Source of the DNA: Zygaena filipendulae
Lineage: Eukaryota > Arthropoda > Insecta > Lepidoptera > Zygaenidae
NCBI GenBank assembly: GCA_907165275.2
Contig: OU015653.1
Location: 7,904,001-7,968,000 of the forward strand
Direction: 5' to 3'
Length of the DNA: 64,000 bases
The notes beneath the pieces were generated by a model that saw only the letters and a list, made by a program, of their open reading frames with translations, searched no databases and was not told the DNA's origin. A program made the translations under genes and the position numbers. Below, in pieces: positions 45,700-58,430 of this stretch (position 1 is its first letter; the number at the start of each line of letters is the position of its first letter).

Positions 45700-45960
45700 G
45701 TGTCATGTGTTGTTGAAACAGGTCTAAAACCAGCTGAAAATCAAATCGGAAAACGGTCAAGAGATTTGGAGGAACCTCGTGTATTTGTCCGGTGCATTAG
45801 TGGAATTAGCAATCTCATATCCGTGGGGCTAATATTTCGGTGTTCGCCGTTCCATCGGCAAGCATTAATCAGTTTGCACCGCCTCTGCCCGATCCCGCTA
45901 CGTGAACAACTTCTGTCGGCTTACGTGCACGTTCGTTTACTTTCGGATTCTAGTTAGGTT
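45700..45960. promoter_or_regulatory. GC-richer unique island, candidate conserved element
   Basis: A 250-bp block of balanced composition with AGCATTAATCAGTTTGCACC and GTGGGGCTAATATTTCGG. It happens to be open on the + strand, but no splice phase or family match supports coding. Could be an enhancer. Confidence 0.25.
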
Positions 45961-46232
45961 AAGCTAAGCATAAACTTTAAACTTATGCGTATTTATCTAT
46001 ATGGGTTTCAATTAAATAAGACCAAAATTAACTAGAGTTAGTAAAGAGTTAACATTACTGATTATTTTTTTATTAAGCACCGAAAAAGTCAATTAATATG
46101 CTGCCAGTCTAAAACATGAGTCACACGTCGTGGCGCTATGTAGAGTGCTTGCTTGTGACCTTTAGCAAAACTTTACCAATTTTGTTTTCTAAACAATTTA
46201 CTATAGGTATAAAATCAACGCAACAACCCTTA

Positions 46233-46401
46233 CTTAGCCAAGTTGACAATCTATAATATAATCTAGGTACTAAGGAACGGAATCGTTATGTCAAGTGATC
46301 TGGCAAAACTGGACTTTTGATTGAACGGTTTTACGTGATCACATGGCATGAAAATTCGTTGCTTAGTTTTCTAACGATTATAGATTGACAACTTGGCTAA
46401 G
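46233..46401. mobile_element. Foldback/MITE-like element with 24-bp inverted repeats
   Basis: The ends CTTAGCCAAGTTGACAATCT... (46233-46256) and its inverted copy (46378-46401) match except at one position. The 169-bp unit has no coding content. A target duplication could not be identified, so the superfamily is unknown. Confidence 0.7.
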
Positions 46402-49400
46402 GGGGCTGGATTCTAACACCATCGATTTATTCATCGTTCCAATAGGGTACTTGAATGAAATTTATTATAAGAAATTGTGTCAATATTTCAAAAATAGAGC
46501 CTTAGAAAAGCGTTATCGTGAAAGATTTAATAAAAAAATTTCAATAGTTTCAGAAATATTCAACTTTTAATTTTGTGAAACGGAACGTTGCAACGAAACA
46601 TCAATCACAGCCAAGCTAAACACACGACGTCACTTTTATTTTTTTTAGGAAACATTTAGTTATTCTTCTAAGCATTTACCTCTTTCAGAGAAGGCAAAAG
46701 AAGCTAAGTGCATACAGTTAACGCATATTTTCCATTTTATGAAGTTTTTTACTTTAAAATACATCGGTAAGATGCATTTCGATTCTTTACTTTCAAAATT
46801 CAACCCTAATTTCGCTTTTGGATATAGAATTTATCTGTCTGTCAGTGTCACATGACCCTGTCAATACGACAGTGACATTTCTATCACAGATTAATAAGGC
46901 GTAATTTTGAACTAGTGACGTCAATCCGCGTTTCGGCGGTAAGGTCTAAAGTAGGAACTTTTAAACGCTCTATTTAATTAATTTATGCATATGATTTTTT
47001 TCTTTTTCTTGCTTTGTTTAAGTAGGCCATATATCTTTAAAATAGACTGAAAAAAAAATTCATGCAAGTACCCTATTGAGCTAACGAACAATGCGCATTT
47101 TCGTTTCATATCATCGGATATCCGATCCATGCAAACAGATTATTGAAAGCATAAATTCAATGATGATAAAATTTAATGTATGCGAGTGTTATGTATTAAT
47201 GTACCTACCTACATAATATTTATAGCTGATTCTGTAGACGAGGTATATAGCGAGGCAAGGTAAGTTCAATTTCTAAAAAAAAAAATAGAAGAGGAGGGTT
47301 TTTTCATGTAATTGCAGCATAAACATTGTTGTTGTTACTTTCAGAATTGTACAAAAATAAGCCTATAGTTAAGTAATTATAATAAATAAAGTGCTAATGG
47401 AAGTTTGCTGGTAGGTACTTATGGCACGGGTATTTCCAGTTTAGGTACCAGCTGTAAAAAAATTAAAGTAAAAAATTTGAATATAAATACATTATGTAAG
47501 TCTAATTATAAGCCTAAAAGAAATAGAGATTATTAATATTAAATATAGCTACTTACTAATTAGGTATGATATTTATGATTTGTGGCAAAAACTTTCTTTC
47601 TCTATCAGATAACTTTATTTCAGGTCCTATCCGATAAAGAAACCCCTAGCTTTATCCATAGTATATACCAGTAGTGCTTATGGCCCATGTGACGGCACTA
47701 TATTAGGTCCGTAGGTATAGGTATATTAGTCCATAAAGCCCAGGGTATCGACGACGACTAGCCCTGCGGTCTCCTAATCCAGCTGGTAGTCGCGATTTTT
47801 TACGCTAACCAAACATTCAAGTGATATCTTCATAAATTATTAGATTTAACTATTTAAAAATTCTTCTTCCTCGTCGTCTTTTTTAATTTAAGAGTAATTC
47901 ATAAAAATTAAATTAGTGCTTAATTTTTTATTTGCGAACCGTAAGTCTTGAATATTTTTTTATGAATACTAGCTGAGGATCCATTTCAGTTTTTAATTTT
48001 CATGAAAATCCTTAAAAAGCGGCAGTAAAGTCGCAGCAATCCTCCAAGTTCCCAATTACTGTCGCAGTCAGTAATTAAACAGTATGAAGTGCTCGAATCC
48101 TATAATCCAACCACTTTTGTGTTGTTTATAAGGAATTTTATTGCGTTTTGGTTGTAAAAGTAGCGCTATTATGAGAAATTGACTGGAAACATCGCGCTTG
48201 GCCCGAAATGACCGTTCGTAATTGTTGAATCTTGATATAAATAGGTACGAGCCGCATGACTTACGTTCAAATTACATAACGACTCAACTAATATTTGCAA
48301 TAGATGAATAGAGTGAGTTCCATAAAATTAGTCGTTTTATTATTAAGGATCCTACTTAACGCGTTGTGAAATGCGTTTGTATATTACCTAAAAATACAAA
48401 TAATAAATACACTATCATTCCATCAAGCAATATTGAATATACACAGAATGATAATATATTATTATATAATACCTACTATACTATTCTAATAATATATAGG
48501 TGTATACGTCCTTATACAAGATTAAAAATAATTATTTATGTCGGAATCTATATATACCAGGTATTGTTAATTACTTTATCTGTAGAAACATGAACGGCAT
48601 CTAAGTCCGAAGAGAAAATTATTATTTTTCATTAAGTACATGCCTATACTAACGGTATAATATTTGTTCCATCGAATCACGTGCGGTTTCATTTCAGGCA
48701 TTAGCTCCGACAATAAACATAAATATTTTTGTGTCATTACGGTGGCTCGCTCACCCAGTAATTAAATTCCATTGGATCGCACAAATCTTCGCCCTACGAT
48801 TACTCTCGTCTCTCTAACCACGAGTATGACCACTTGCTGTTAGAATGTCAAATCTAATAAAATATATTCCTTTGTGCACCTTTCCTCTTTACCTGATCAA
48901 ACCTATTGTTACAAATATTTTTATTGGATTTCCAGTGGTAAATGCTGTATTTTCTACTATGCGCCATATTATATAGGTGTTATCTAAAGATTCGTAGATG
49001 GATAAATGGTTTATAAGTTTAACAAAATAAGACTTAAAAGTTATCTTTCCCTTTTAAAAACTTGTCGTACCCGCCTCGTTAGCTGGCCTTCCTTATTATT
49101 CCTTCCATGACTGTAATCTGGCCTTTCAGCCACTTCAAACGACTCGTTCTTTTTCTTATGTGTAATTGAAATATATTGCCGTAATATCCGCTGGACGGGG
49201 CTGAAGACTCCTAACCTCTCGAGCGCGTCGGCTTGAGTTTTCATTACTTTGGAGAAGTAATTTTTTTCATAGGACAGTATAATAATTCATTTGAGTGTAC
49301 CTTTTGGCCAGGGGGAAACACTTGAAAAGTTCTTGCTGAGGTGGAAAAAGTTTAAGATCGACGTTACGATTTCTGAATTTCGAGCAGGTAAAAATGTTTA

Positions 49401-49938
49401 TATTAACAAGTAAGATGGGTGTGTCAAATATACCAGTTCATACTGCACATTACTTGCCCAAAACTTAAGATAACATTTTTTGTTATGTATAGAGATATAA
49501 ATTGAAAAATTCCCAAGTAACTACTTCGTGTGGATTGAATACGTGTTTGGACTAAAATGCCAAAGGGAAAAGCATGTTACAGAATGTAAAAGATGCGGTA
49601 CCTATATAATATGGTATCGTCGGTGGCCACTCGGCGACCGCATCTTCCGCTTTAACTCTTTCCACACACACTCTGCGACTGATTTATAGCGAAAAGAGGA
49701 ATACATCTACAAACATTCGCCGCTATCATTTCGACTGCTGACTGCTTTACGACTTTCCCTATATTTTATAGAAGCTCGATACTATTAACTTTTTAACGGT
49801 TTTTATAGTTAAGTGAATGCCTATACCAAACTTTTACGATAAAATGTAGGCATATTAAATTATTAATAGGATTTCTTTGTTGACAATTTGAATAAACATT
49901 CAATTTTAATCTATAAGTTTATATTTATATATTCACAG

Positions 49939-50120
49939 TTAGTTAAAATGTTGTTTGTCTATTTGCAACACATAAAAACTATAAACGATGCATTTGAACT
50001 AAGCGCACCAGGCCATGAAGTTAAAATATCTACTTTTAATCCCGTTACATCAAAGAGTTTCCGAAATTAATACAAAATTAACGCTAGAGAAGCCACAGGC
50101 AAAAACTATATAACAATAAA
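49939..50120 (+). CDS. Possible orphan terminal exon
   Basis: Acceptor ATATTCACAG precedes 49939. The frame LVKMLFVYLQHIKTINDAFE... runs 43 codons to a TAA at 50068-50070, and AATAAA follows at 50115-50120, the usual layout of a last exon. Codon use is not extreme. I do not recognise the protein and found no upstream exon to join it to, so this may be chance. Confidence 0.25.
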
Positions 50121-51284
50121 AACCTAGTTAACATTTAGAATTATGGAAATCGTAAAAGTCGAAACAGTCATGTATTTCAACGTTTCGTGATTCGAAACGT
50201 ACCGGCAATTATTATAAAAGGGGTTGTTTTTAAATAAATGTAACTGCGCCCTGCGGTAGGTAGTCGATGCAAAGTACAGCATATAGAGTTTAATGACTGG
50301 GTAGAACACTGTGGTGAGTTATCGGCAGTTATCCGTGAGCGATCACGAAAGATCACGTGACTATGTCGCCAGTAGCACTTGGCAATCACAATAATACACA
50401 TACGACGTATCACCGATACAAAGTGTATTGAAAAGGTCATTGAGAGAAGGAAAAAACAACTCAAATATGTACGTTGTGAAAACAATAACATCGATTTTGT
50501 TTTGTTTCTGGAAACTGTTAATTCAACAAATCGCGAAGCGCATTACAATAACAATGGTAAGACTCCTATTGTTTTGTGGAACTTTTGCGAAATGGAAAAT
50601 TAATGAGCAAAGAGTAATAAAAAGGATTGAACACAAAGTATCTACTTAAGTGGGGTCTCGTATCACAACACTAAAAAGAAAGCCTTTCTTTCTTTTTATT
50701 TGTATCTAATACAGAATTTAAAGTAATTTTTTTTTCTTAATAATTTGGAAGAAAAAAGAAAAAATAAAAGTAAAGAAAGAACTATTCGGCCTCATAGACG
50801 ATAGAAGTGTAAGTATTTTCTAAAAATTCAAAATAAGTTACCTTATAAATATCTAAAATTTCATAAAGTTATTTATTCTGTGGGTGAATCTAACGATGTC
50901 ATAAACACAGGTAGTCTTCTACAGGATAATTCTAGAACAAAAAGGTTACATACCTACTTTTAAGTGATAGTTAAAATATACCAATAAACTATACTAAGTA
51001 GGTATACTAACTCTTTATATCTGAGTATCATCAAAGAAGTTTTTATATGTTGAGCTTGTTGGTTAGCAAGGGTTGACAGCTGAGGCTGGTGGTGACAGCG
51101 GCAAACTTCTTGTGACACGCGTTTTTACGATACCGTGCGTGCCTACATAATAACTACGTAGGTATTGGAAATTACTATTGATTGCCACAGTTTTATTTTG
51201 GATAATTTCTTTACTGAACGAAATTGTTCACCGGTACTGAAATAGAAAATATCCGATACATATAGACATAATGATAGTAAATGT

Positions 51285-51400
51285 CTCCCTATACAAAATT
51301 TCATGATGATCGGTTGAGTAGTTAAGGCGTGAAAGCCTAACAAACAAATAAATAAACTTAAATTCGCATTCATATCTAAAATTAGTTAGGATTAAGGATT
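51285..51400 (+). repeat. Lepidopteran interspersed repeat, 3' fragment
   Basis: AAATTTCATGATGATCGGTT, AAGGCGTGAAAGCC, and tail TTAGTTAGGATTA. The GC-rich head is missing. Confidence 0.5.
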
Positions 51401-51789
51401 ACTCACTGTCAGTTGATTACCTAAATATTATAATATAAAAATAATGATAAATCTATCTATTTAATATTGACCTTACTTCATACCTACATTTATTGTATTT
51501 ACGCTATATTTATTTAGTTATTATTTTACAGTTATTTTTAGCACCTTATTAAAGGCAACTTGACAGAATCTCTGAAATTCCGAGACAACATACGGTTGAC
51601 TGCAGGTATTTAATTAGATCTATAAATCAGGGAGCGCGCTAGATATATACACAATGCGACTTCTAATGGTGTATATATATTTAGTATAGAATATAGTATG
51701 ATAATAGTAGATACTGTCGCCATTGAAAATGGTTAAATATTTTCACAATAATTGTTGATTACGATTGCAATTTACACTAATATATAATA

Positions 51790-51847
51790 TTATAAAGTTT
51801 GTAAGTTTGGATGTAGCCTCCTACATCCAAACTTACAAACTTTATAA
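51790..51847. repeat. Perfect 27-bp inverted repeat, 4-nt loop
   Basis: The left arm 51790-51816 and right arm 51821-51847 are exact reverse complements around CCTC. Both arms are the AAAGTTTGTAAGTTTGGATG tail sequence of the common repeat family. The hairpin therefore probably formed by inverted joining of two repeat tails. A reversed repeat head follows to about 51975. Confidence 0.95.
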
Positions 51848-52214
51848 AAAAACTGAACCTAGCCTAAAAATTCTTTGACTATAAGTGGAATGGAAGTGTA
51901 TAATATGGAAGTTACAATATCCCTGAGTGACAATATCCCGAGGGTGACGCGAAATTCACGGGGGTGAAAGTCAGTAATACAATTTTAAAAGTATAATACA
52001 TAGATATTAATTATAATAATAGGTACCTATAATAATTTAGTATAATATACCTACTTGAATAAATAAAAAAAACAATCATGAGTCAACCATCTAAACATTT
52101 ACCTATATAATTCCCGAAATACTTGTCCAAGGAGTAAATTTTAGAGATCATCGCTGATCGCGTAGTGGTGAAGGGGGTGACCACCGACTAACACTTGAAT
52201 TTGGGTTTTATAAT

Positions 52215-52380
52215 AAACTAGCTGCTTCCCGCGATTTCATTCGCGTTAATTTCGGAAATCCCGTGAAATTCTGGGATAAATCATATGATCTTTGTTGTAT
52301 GACAACGTGTAAGTATGCAATATTTCAAGGTAATGGGCAGAAAAATTAGTTAATTTCGCATTTATAATAATAGTATGGAT
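52215..52380 (+). repeat. Lepidopteran interspersed repeat
   Basis: ACTAGCTGCTTCCCGCGATT head, TTTCGGAAATCCCGTG box, CGCATTTATAATAATAGTATGG tail. Shortened in the middle. Confidence 0.65.
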
Positions 52381-52425
52381 ATTCAACCCCTAAGGTGATA
52401 AAAGAAGGTGAAAGTTTGTATGGAG

Positions 52426-52491
52426 GTAATAATAATAATAATAATAAACTCTTTACTGAACACCAACAAACAAACAAACAAACAAACAAAG
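52426..52491 (+). repeat. Microsatellites (AAT)n and (CAAA)n
   Basis: An AAT run (about 52426-52446) is followed 20 bp later by an ACAA/CAAA run (about 52466-52491). Confidence 0.9.
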
Positions 52492-53995
52492 TACCGTCAG
52501 TTTTAAAATAGAGCTAGAAATCTACCTATACGACTACAGCGAATTTCTGGGCTTTTGTGATTCAGTGTGAAAAGAGTGAAAACGCGTGGGCCAGTAAGTA
52601 AATAATATGTTCTTGTAGGTATCTAACAATCCGTTTGGCGAGAAAATTCGCATTTGAACTTGACATTTTTTCATGAATGGTTTGAGGCGAGGGTACGGAA
52701 GGGACTTATTAGACTCATTAGTCACTAACATGGACGAGGAAGTTTCCGATCACCCAATCCATGTTATTATAAAAGGCAAACGCACCCAGGCTTTTCAAAA
52801 CTCAGACGACGACGAAACTTAACAATAATTACTAGCGTCGTAATCCAACTACCTATTTTGTTTAACCGATTTGACTGCAAGCTTGCGATAGTGGCAATAG
52901 TCTAGTTCCATTTTTCGATGAGCATCCTGTATACAAATAAAAAATCGTTTCTGAAACTGTTTTCGCGCGAGTAACTTACCTAGTTATTAGTTCATCGCAT
53001 GGTCTCTAATTAAATAATTAAGTTAAAACAGCAAACTACATTGAACTTACCCAACTATTAGATAAGATAGAAGAAGATATAACTAAGCAGCTGCTATAAT
53101 ATTTAAAAATGCATTTATATTATATTTCTCCAAAATGGCTATATAATATTGTTTGTTATAAGGGAAGACACTGATGTCTATAATACAGGCTAGACCTAGT
53201 TTAGGCATCAGAGATATCTATATGTAGCATTTGCCAATAAAAAAAAAGCTAATGCGTAACCAATTTGCATTGAATAATAGCCATAAGCCCACCGTTTAAC
53301 CCTAAACTATTAACAAGGATTTGTAACGACTTATTCCTGCTTCGTTCCATTGACATTTTTATTCCAAAGTACCGGTGAAACAGCTTGAAAGGAATCCCAC
53401 TATAGTTTCAACGTAGCGAATCATAAATTAAGCTGCGGTCTGAACAAAAACAAAAAAAAAAACAAAGTTACAGTCAACGGGAGTCGCAGGAAGGCGGTAA
53501 TTTATGCGGCTCGTTGGTCGGCAAACAAAATAAGAAAACTACAACATGGACAAAACATAACATACGCGCATATTAAAAAGATGTGAATGTTGAATTAATG
53601 CAGAATCTAATTTCCATTTATCGTGTTACCCTTTTACCTACCTACTAGGTATTACCAAACTACCTTACTATCTACTAGCAAACAAACTACCAAAGTTAAA
53701 CCTAAATTCTAAATACTACACTAACAGGACCAGGTTCGTGAACAGGACAATTTTATTTTAACCAAGGTCAATAAATAATTACTATGGTGATTTGGCCGAC
53801 CTTTGATTTGATTTAAATATGTAGTTCTAATTATAATTAATTAATTTTATCTTTTTTAAATTATAGTCATTTAATCTGACCTACCGATATATTATATTAA
53901 AGCTATTTTCCTCGATTCCAAAATCAATTCAACCGAACATTCAACATATTTTCACAACTGAATGAATGGGCTTGTCAACCACATTTTAATTTTTA

Positions 53996-54233
53996 GTCCG
54001 TCTTGTAGATTAATAAAAAATATTGGACACGTAGGTATGTTTTCATTTTTTACGTAATTAAAAAATAACGGAGATACATTAAGTTGAAATGTCGCGTGGC
54101 GTCACGCCGTGCTACAGTTTAAGCACGTTATGACGTCGAGAACTCCTAAACTTATGCGTAGATATTATCTTAATATTTTTTCAATAATTTGAAAAAGCAG
54201 AAAAAAAATTTTTTATTAATCTACAAGACGGAC
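53996..54233. mobile_element. MITE with 26-bp perfect inverted repeats, TA duplication
   Basis: The ends GTCCGTCTTGTAGATTAATA... and their inverted copy match over about 26 bp. TA flanks both sides (53994-53995 and 54234-54235), as in Tc1/mariner insertions. The 238-bp interior has GC-rich GTCGCGTGGCGTCACGCCG and no open frame. Perfect termini suggest recent activity. Confidence 0.85.
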
Positions 54234-57058
54234 TAAATAGATTTTCATACCCCGGATACAAGCCTTATATTCTTGTCGAAGATTAAAATACAAATACTAT
54301 CTGTAATTTTGGTGTACACTGCAATGATATTGATACATTCTAGTTTTAATGTGACATACAATGGTAAGTAGTAGCCATAGTAAACCCGCGACTCGTGCAT
54401 GTGATCGATGGCTGATTTCCGCAGACTTCGAAACGATCCACTCCGTTCACTCCATCGCTTAACTAATCCTTACAACCTAACTCTATTGGCTCAATCCTAA
54501 TTCGATTACTCGCAACAAAATCGAGAGCTCGCGGGCGCGCTCAGGCACCAGCGACGGAGCTGGAGTGGAAAATCAAAGGATAATTGGAATAAGCTTCTGT
54601 TAATTGAATTTTATGTTTCATGTTAGTATTGTCTGACGTTTATTTGAACATATCATTGTTAAAATTATGTTTTTTTCTTTTTCTTTTTAATGAAACTCCT
54701 TAACTTAGTATATTGGCTTCTATCTACTTTGGGACGGTGGAAAAAACTTATTACTATCACTGTCACTCGTGAAATACGGTAAATTTAAGTTTTTCGTAAC
54801 GTTTTTAAATTATTTGTGGTCGGATCGTTGCAGCTAGTGTCTTGAACGCTGTGAATCAACTCAAGGTTTATAAACTTTGTGGCGATTTTTTTTAATTTCA
54901 CTTCTTGGCGTGTTACTGATACACGCACTCTTTTTTTAAAAAGAAAGATAGAAAATACATTTATTTCAGCACAACACACAAGAAAAACAAACAATCATAA
55001 ACAGTGCCAAATTCAAATTCGTAGACATATGTCAAGCATGCAAGAGATTTCTTGCATGATTTGCCGAAAGGGCCACCAACTCAGCATTAGCTAAGTGTGG
55101 GTAGGTACACCTCGCGCTCCTGTTGGCAGCCCGTTGTCACGCACCGACCGGGGTAACGAAAGAAGACACAATTACCTAAGTACTTACTCATTTGTAATTA
55201 AATATCACGCTTCTTCGGAAACAAAGGAGTAAAAAAATTTATGAGTGTAATAATTTAATTTTGAATATTATTAGAAAACTTGAATGTAATATTTCAACCA
55301 GAGATGCATAAAGACATACGGTTTGAGTTCGTGAATTAATTAAACTAAGTACCTACCTATATCAAAATCACAACGTCCGTTGTAACGAGTTTGATGCATT
55401 GCAGAGCTTTCCAGATGAACTTTTTACAAAGTTGTTATAATAAATTATAGCTTTATAGGTATTGCAATAAATAAGTACTACTGATTAATTTTACTGTCAG
55501 GAAATCACTACAAAGCAATCATATATTCTGGCGGTTGGTTTGTTTTGGTTAATAGCTATAGATATAGGAATATGCTTATTACTTAAATTAGGTACCTACT
55601 TAATAATTTATGTAATAACGCATTGCATTACACAATTACAGAAGCAAACTTTTCTCATGATCACCTTCTGTTCCTTGCTGTTTACGCCATTTGTATTTAA
55701 ATCAATTTGATAAAAAATGTTGTTTAATCTGAATTTGAAATAACTAACCAAATAAAAAAAAAATCGATACTTATACCTACTCATCATTACATGTATCATA
55801 TTGCTCGATGATACGCGATTTCAGAAAATCGATGATTATCGGTAACTTTAATCTAATCATAGATCAGCCTGTCTATCTAGAACGAGGTATTACAGCTGCA
55901 TCCATGCTTCCTCAGTTAGGCTGTCGACCGAGTGTCATATAGTGCTAATTGATTGACACTCCAAAGTCCACAGGTTTCCACATACCTACTCGTATTAACT
56001 TTACAACAGCTGGACGTCATAAAATATAAACAATAATTAATCATTGATGAAAAATATAAATATTTGCTCCACCTTATAATTAAATTAAGATGGTGGATCT
56101 CAATAAAATATCGTTTTAATTGTAGAGTTCTAAGAGAACACAATATTTATAGAGCATAAATATAGGTAAAGAAATATAGAGAAGGATAAATCAAACAAAC
56201 AAAATGTAGAAGTAGGATAACTAGCTTCTGATAGGTAAGTCGTCGATGATAGCTGCTTATAAAATTGGGCAGCACTTGGTTTCCAGTTTGTGGTACCTAA
56301 CTATATAATAATCTAAAACAACAAGGGCAAGGCTGTCCCCCTAATGGGAAAATAATAGTAGATCTGACGGTTTATATTAGACCTCCAGTTGAAAAGATTC
56401 AAAGAAATTGGCTCAATTACAAAATTGATGTAGGTCTATTCACGTATCATTACCTAAACTATAAAAAATTTTCTGCAGGGCAATTATGTAACTTTTGTTG
56501 CTATCATATTCCAGTTTCAATCATAAGAATAGCGAATTTGTGATTAATTAAGTAATCATGTTTAGGCACCTTCAACTTTTGAAGTATGTTTATTTTGGTT
56601 GATTGCTAGATATTGTACGTGTCAAAATGTGCATATTGTAATCGCAAAACCGCCACGTGTTTGATTGCAACCGAAAAATGATAGAAACAAAAGTTACATA
56701 ATAGCCCCTCTGATACTAAGTAAGCGTTTCTATACGTTGTAATTTTCCCGTCGACGTGGCGCCGGGTAGGTACGTCAACAATCAACATACGAATTATTTA
56801 TGTTACTCGTATCCACTGCGCCCATAAAATCTGTTGATCAGAATACGTATCACTACTTATCCATTTTCCTCGTAGATGTATACCTAATCAAGCCTGACGA
56901 ATGCAATCCCGGAATGCCTGCCAGTGCCTATATATACACAAACAAAACAACTAACCTGCCTATGCCATTTTTCACTTCTCCCCTGTCATAAAGCTAATAG
57001 TTTTACCTTGTGTTCGTGTAAGTATAAGATAACTATATGTATAATATGTTTTATCTAA

Positions 57059-57280
57059 TACTAGCTGTGCTCCGCGGTTTCACCCGCGGTAATTTCGGAG
57101 TTCCCGCGGAAATTCCGGGATAAAAAGTGCCTTATGTCCTTTTCTGTACCCCTGACAATATGCATGCCAAATTTCATCCTAATCCGTTCAGCCGTTTTTG
57201 CGTGATTGAGTAACAAACATCCAAACATCCAAATATCCAAACATCCACACTTTCACATTTATAATATTAGAAGGATAGTA
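57059..57280 (+). repeat. Lepidopteran interspersed repeat, reference full copy
   Basis: The cleanest copy in the window. ACTAGCTGTGCTCCGCGG head, TTTCGGAGTTCCCGCGG box, GGGATAAAAAGTGCC, CCAAATTTCATCC, AATCCGTTCAGCCGTTTTTG, CATCCAAACATCC repeats, tail TTTATAATATTAGAAGGAT. It has no RNA polymerase III boxes that I can see and no coding capacity. Confidence 0.75.
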
Positions 57281-57439
57281 TCATTATAGATATTGTAGTT
57301 ATTATCTACATATTTCTCTTCTGTTACGAGATGCTATTTCTTAAAGATTTAAGTATTTAATTATCTATATTAATTTCTATTAAAAACAATTGTCATTGTT
57401 AAAGAACATTATTAACTATGATGTCAGGTGAGCAATTAA

Positions 57440-57620
57440 TATCAAAATGAGTTCAGCTGGAGTCTCAGCGGGCTACAGTGGAAATCTATTAATTTCAAAG
57501 TAAAGCGCGGCCATTACAGGCGACTCGCCAAATTATACCAGGCTCCCTCGGCAATTAAACCCTATGATGTTCGCCGATCTAAGGCTCGCACCGTTTACGA
57601 TACTCAAATTACACTTTTAT
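57440..57620. promoter_or_regulatory. GC-richer unique island, candidate conserved element
   Basis: A non-repetitive block with balanced composition and several ATTA/TAAT cores (for example TCTATTAATTTCAAAG and CGGCAATTAAACCC). It lies about 3.6 kb beyond the semaphorin 3' end. Enhancer function is inference. Confidence 0.25.
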
Positions 57621-58284
57621 TGCCCGTAAAAAGATAAATAGAAATGCTATTACAAAATGTATTTAATATTCTTCAAATGAAATTAATCTTTCGGATTTCG
57701 GAGTAAACTGACAGTTGTATTATAGTTTTTTATTTGTATCTATATAAATAAATCATTAGATACAATATGATATTTTATTTACTTACTTTTGTTATTTTAT
57801 TTTAAGGATTGTTAAAAAAATCTCAATGATGGTGATGAAGTTGTTAGATTTAAATAAGCAAGTAGGGGAAGGAGAGGTAAGACGAGGTAGCGAGGTAATA
57901 TAAAAACCCACTATATCTTAAAAATTAAAATAGTTCTAATAAATCTACTAAAATTAACGTTTCCTTTACCACCAAACTATTCAGTGCGCCGATAGAAAAC
58001 GCGAGTGCCACATAACGTCGCTATGGGTAAAAAACAGCTTATAATTATTTTCATGAAGACAACAAACTTTTATCGCAATATATGTAGTGTTAACTTGATT
58101 GTAAGCTAAACATTCACAGTATTAATGTTAATTTATAACCTTATTTTTTCTTTAAACCATACAAAGACCAATGGCAATGGGGCACGTCGTTCAGTATTGT
58201 ACTGATTTCTTTATTTTAAGATAAAAGAAAGCTGTGATAAAGGTAAAAAGAAAAAAAAACAACAAAACAAAAACAAAGACAGAA

Positions 58285-58430
58285 TTCTTACTATTATAAA
58301 TGCGAAATGAGTTTGTTTGTTTGGTTGTTTGTTTGTTTGTTTCACGATTTTACGCCTTATCGGCTCGGCGGTTTTCAGGGGTACAGAGAAGGACATAGGG
58401 CACTTTAATGTCCCGGTTTTACCCTACCTT
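58285..58430 (-). repeat. Lepidopteran interspersed repeat fragment, reversed
   Basis: ACTATTATAAATGCGAAATG start, GTTTGTTTGTTTG run, ACGCCTTATCGGCTC, GTACAGAGAAGGACATAGGG. The head is lost after about 58430. Confidence 0.65.

Noticed and set aside
45700..45957. 85-codon + strand frame
   Set aside because: The block is GC-richer and unique, but no splice or start logic; a non-coding element explains it better.
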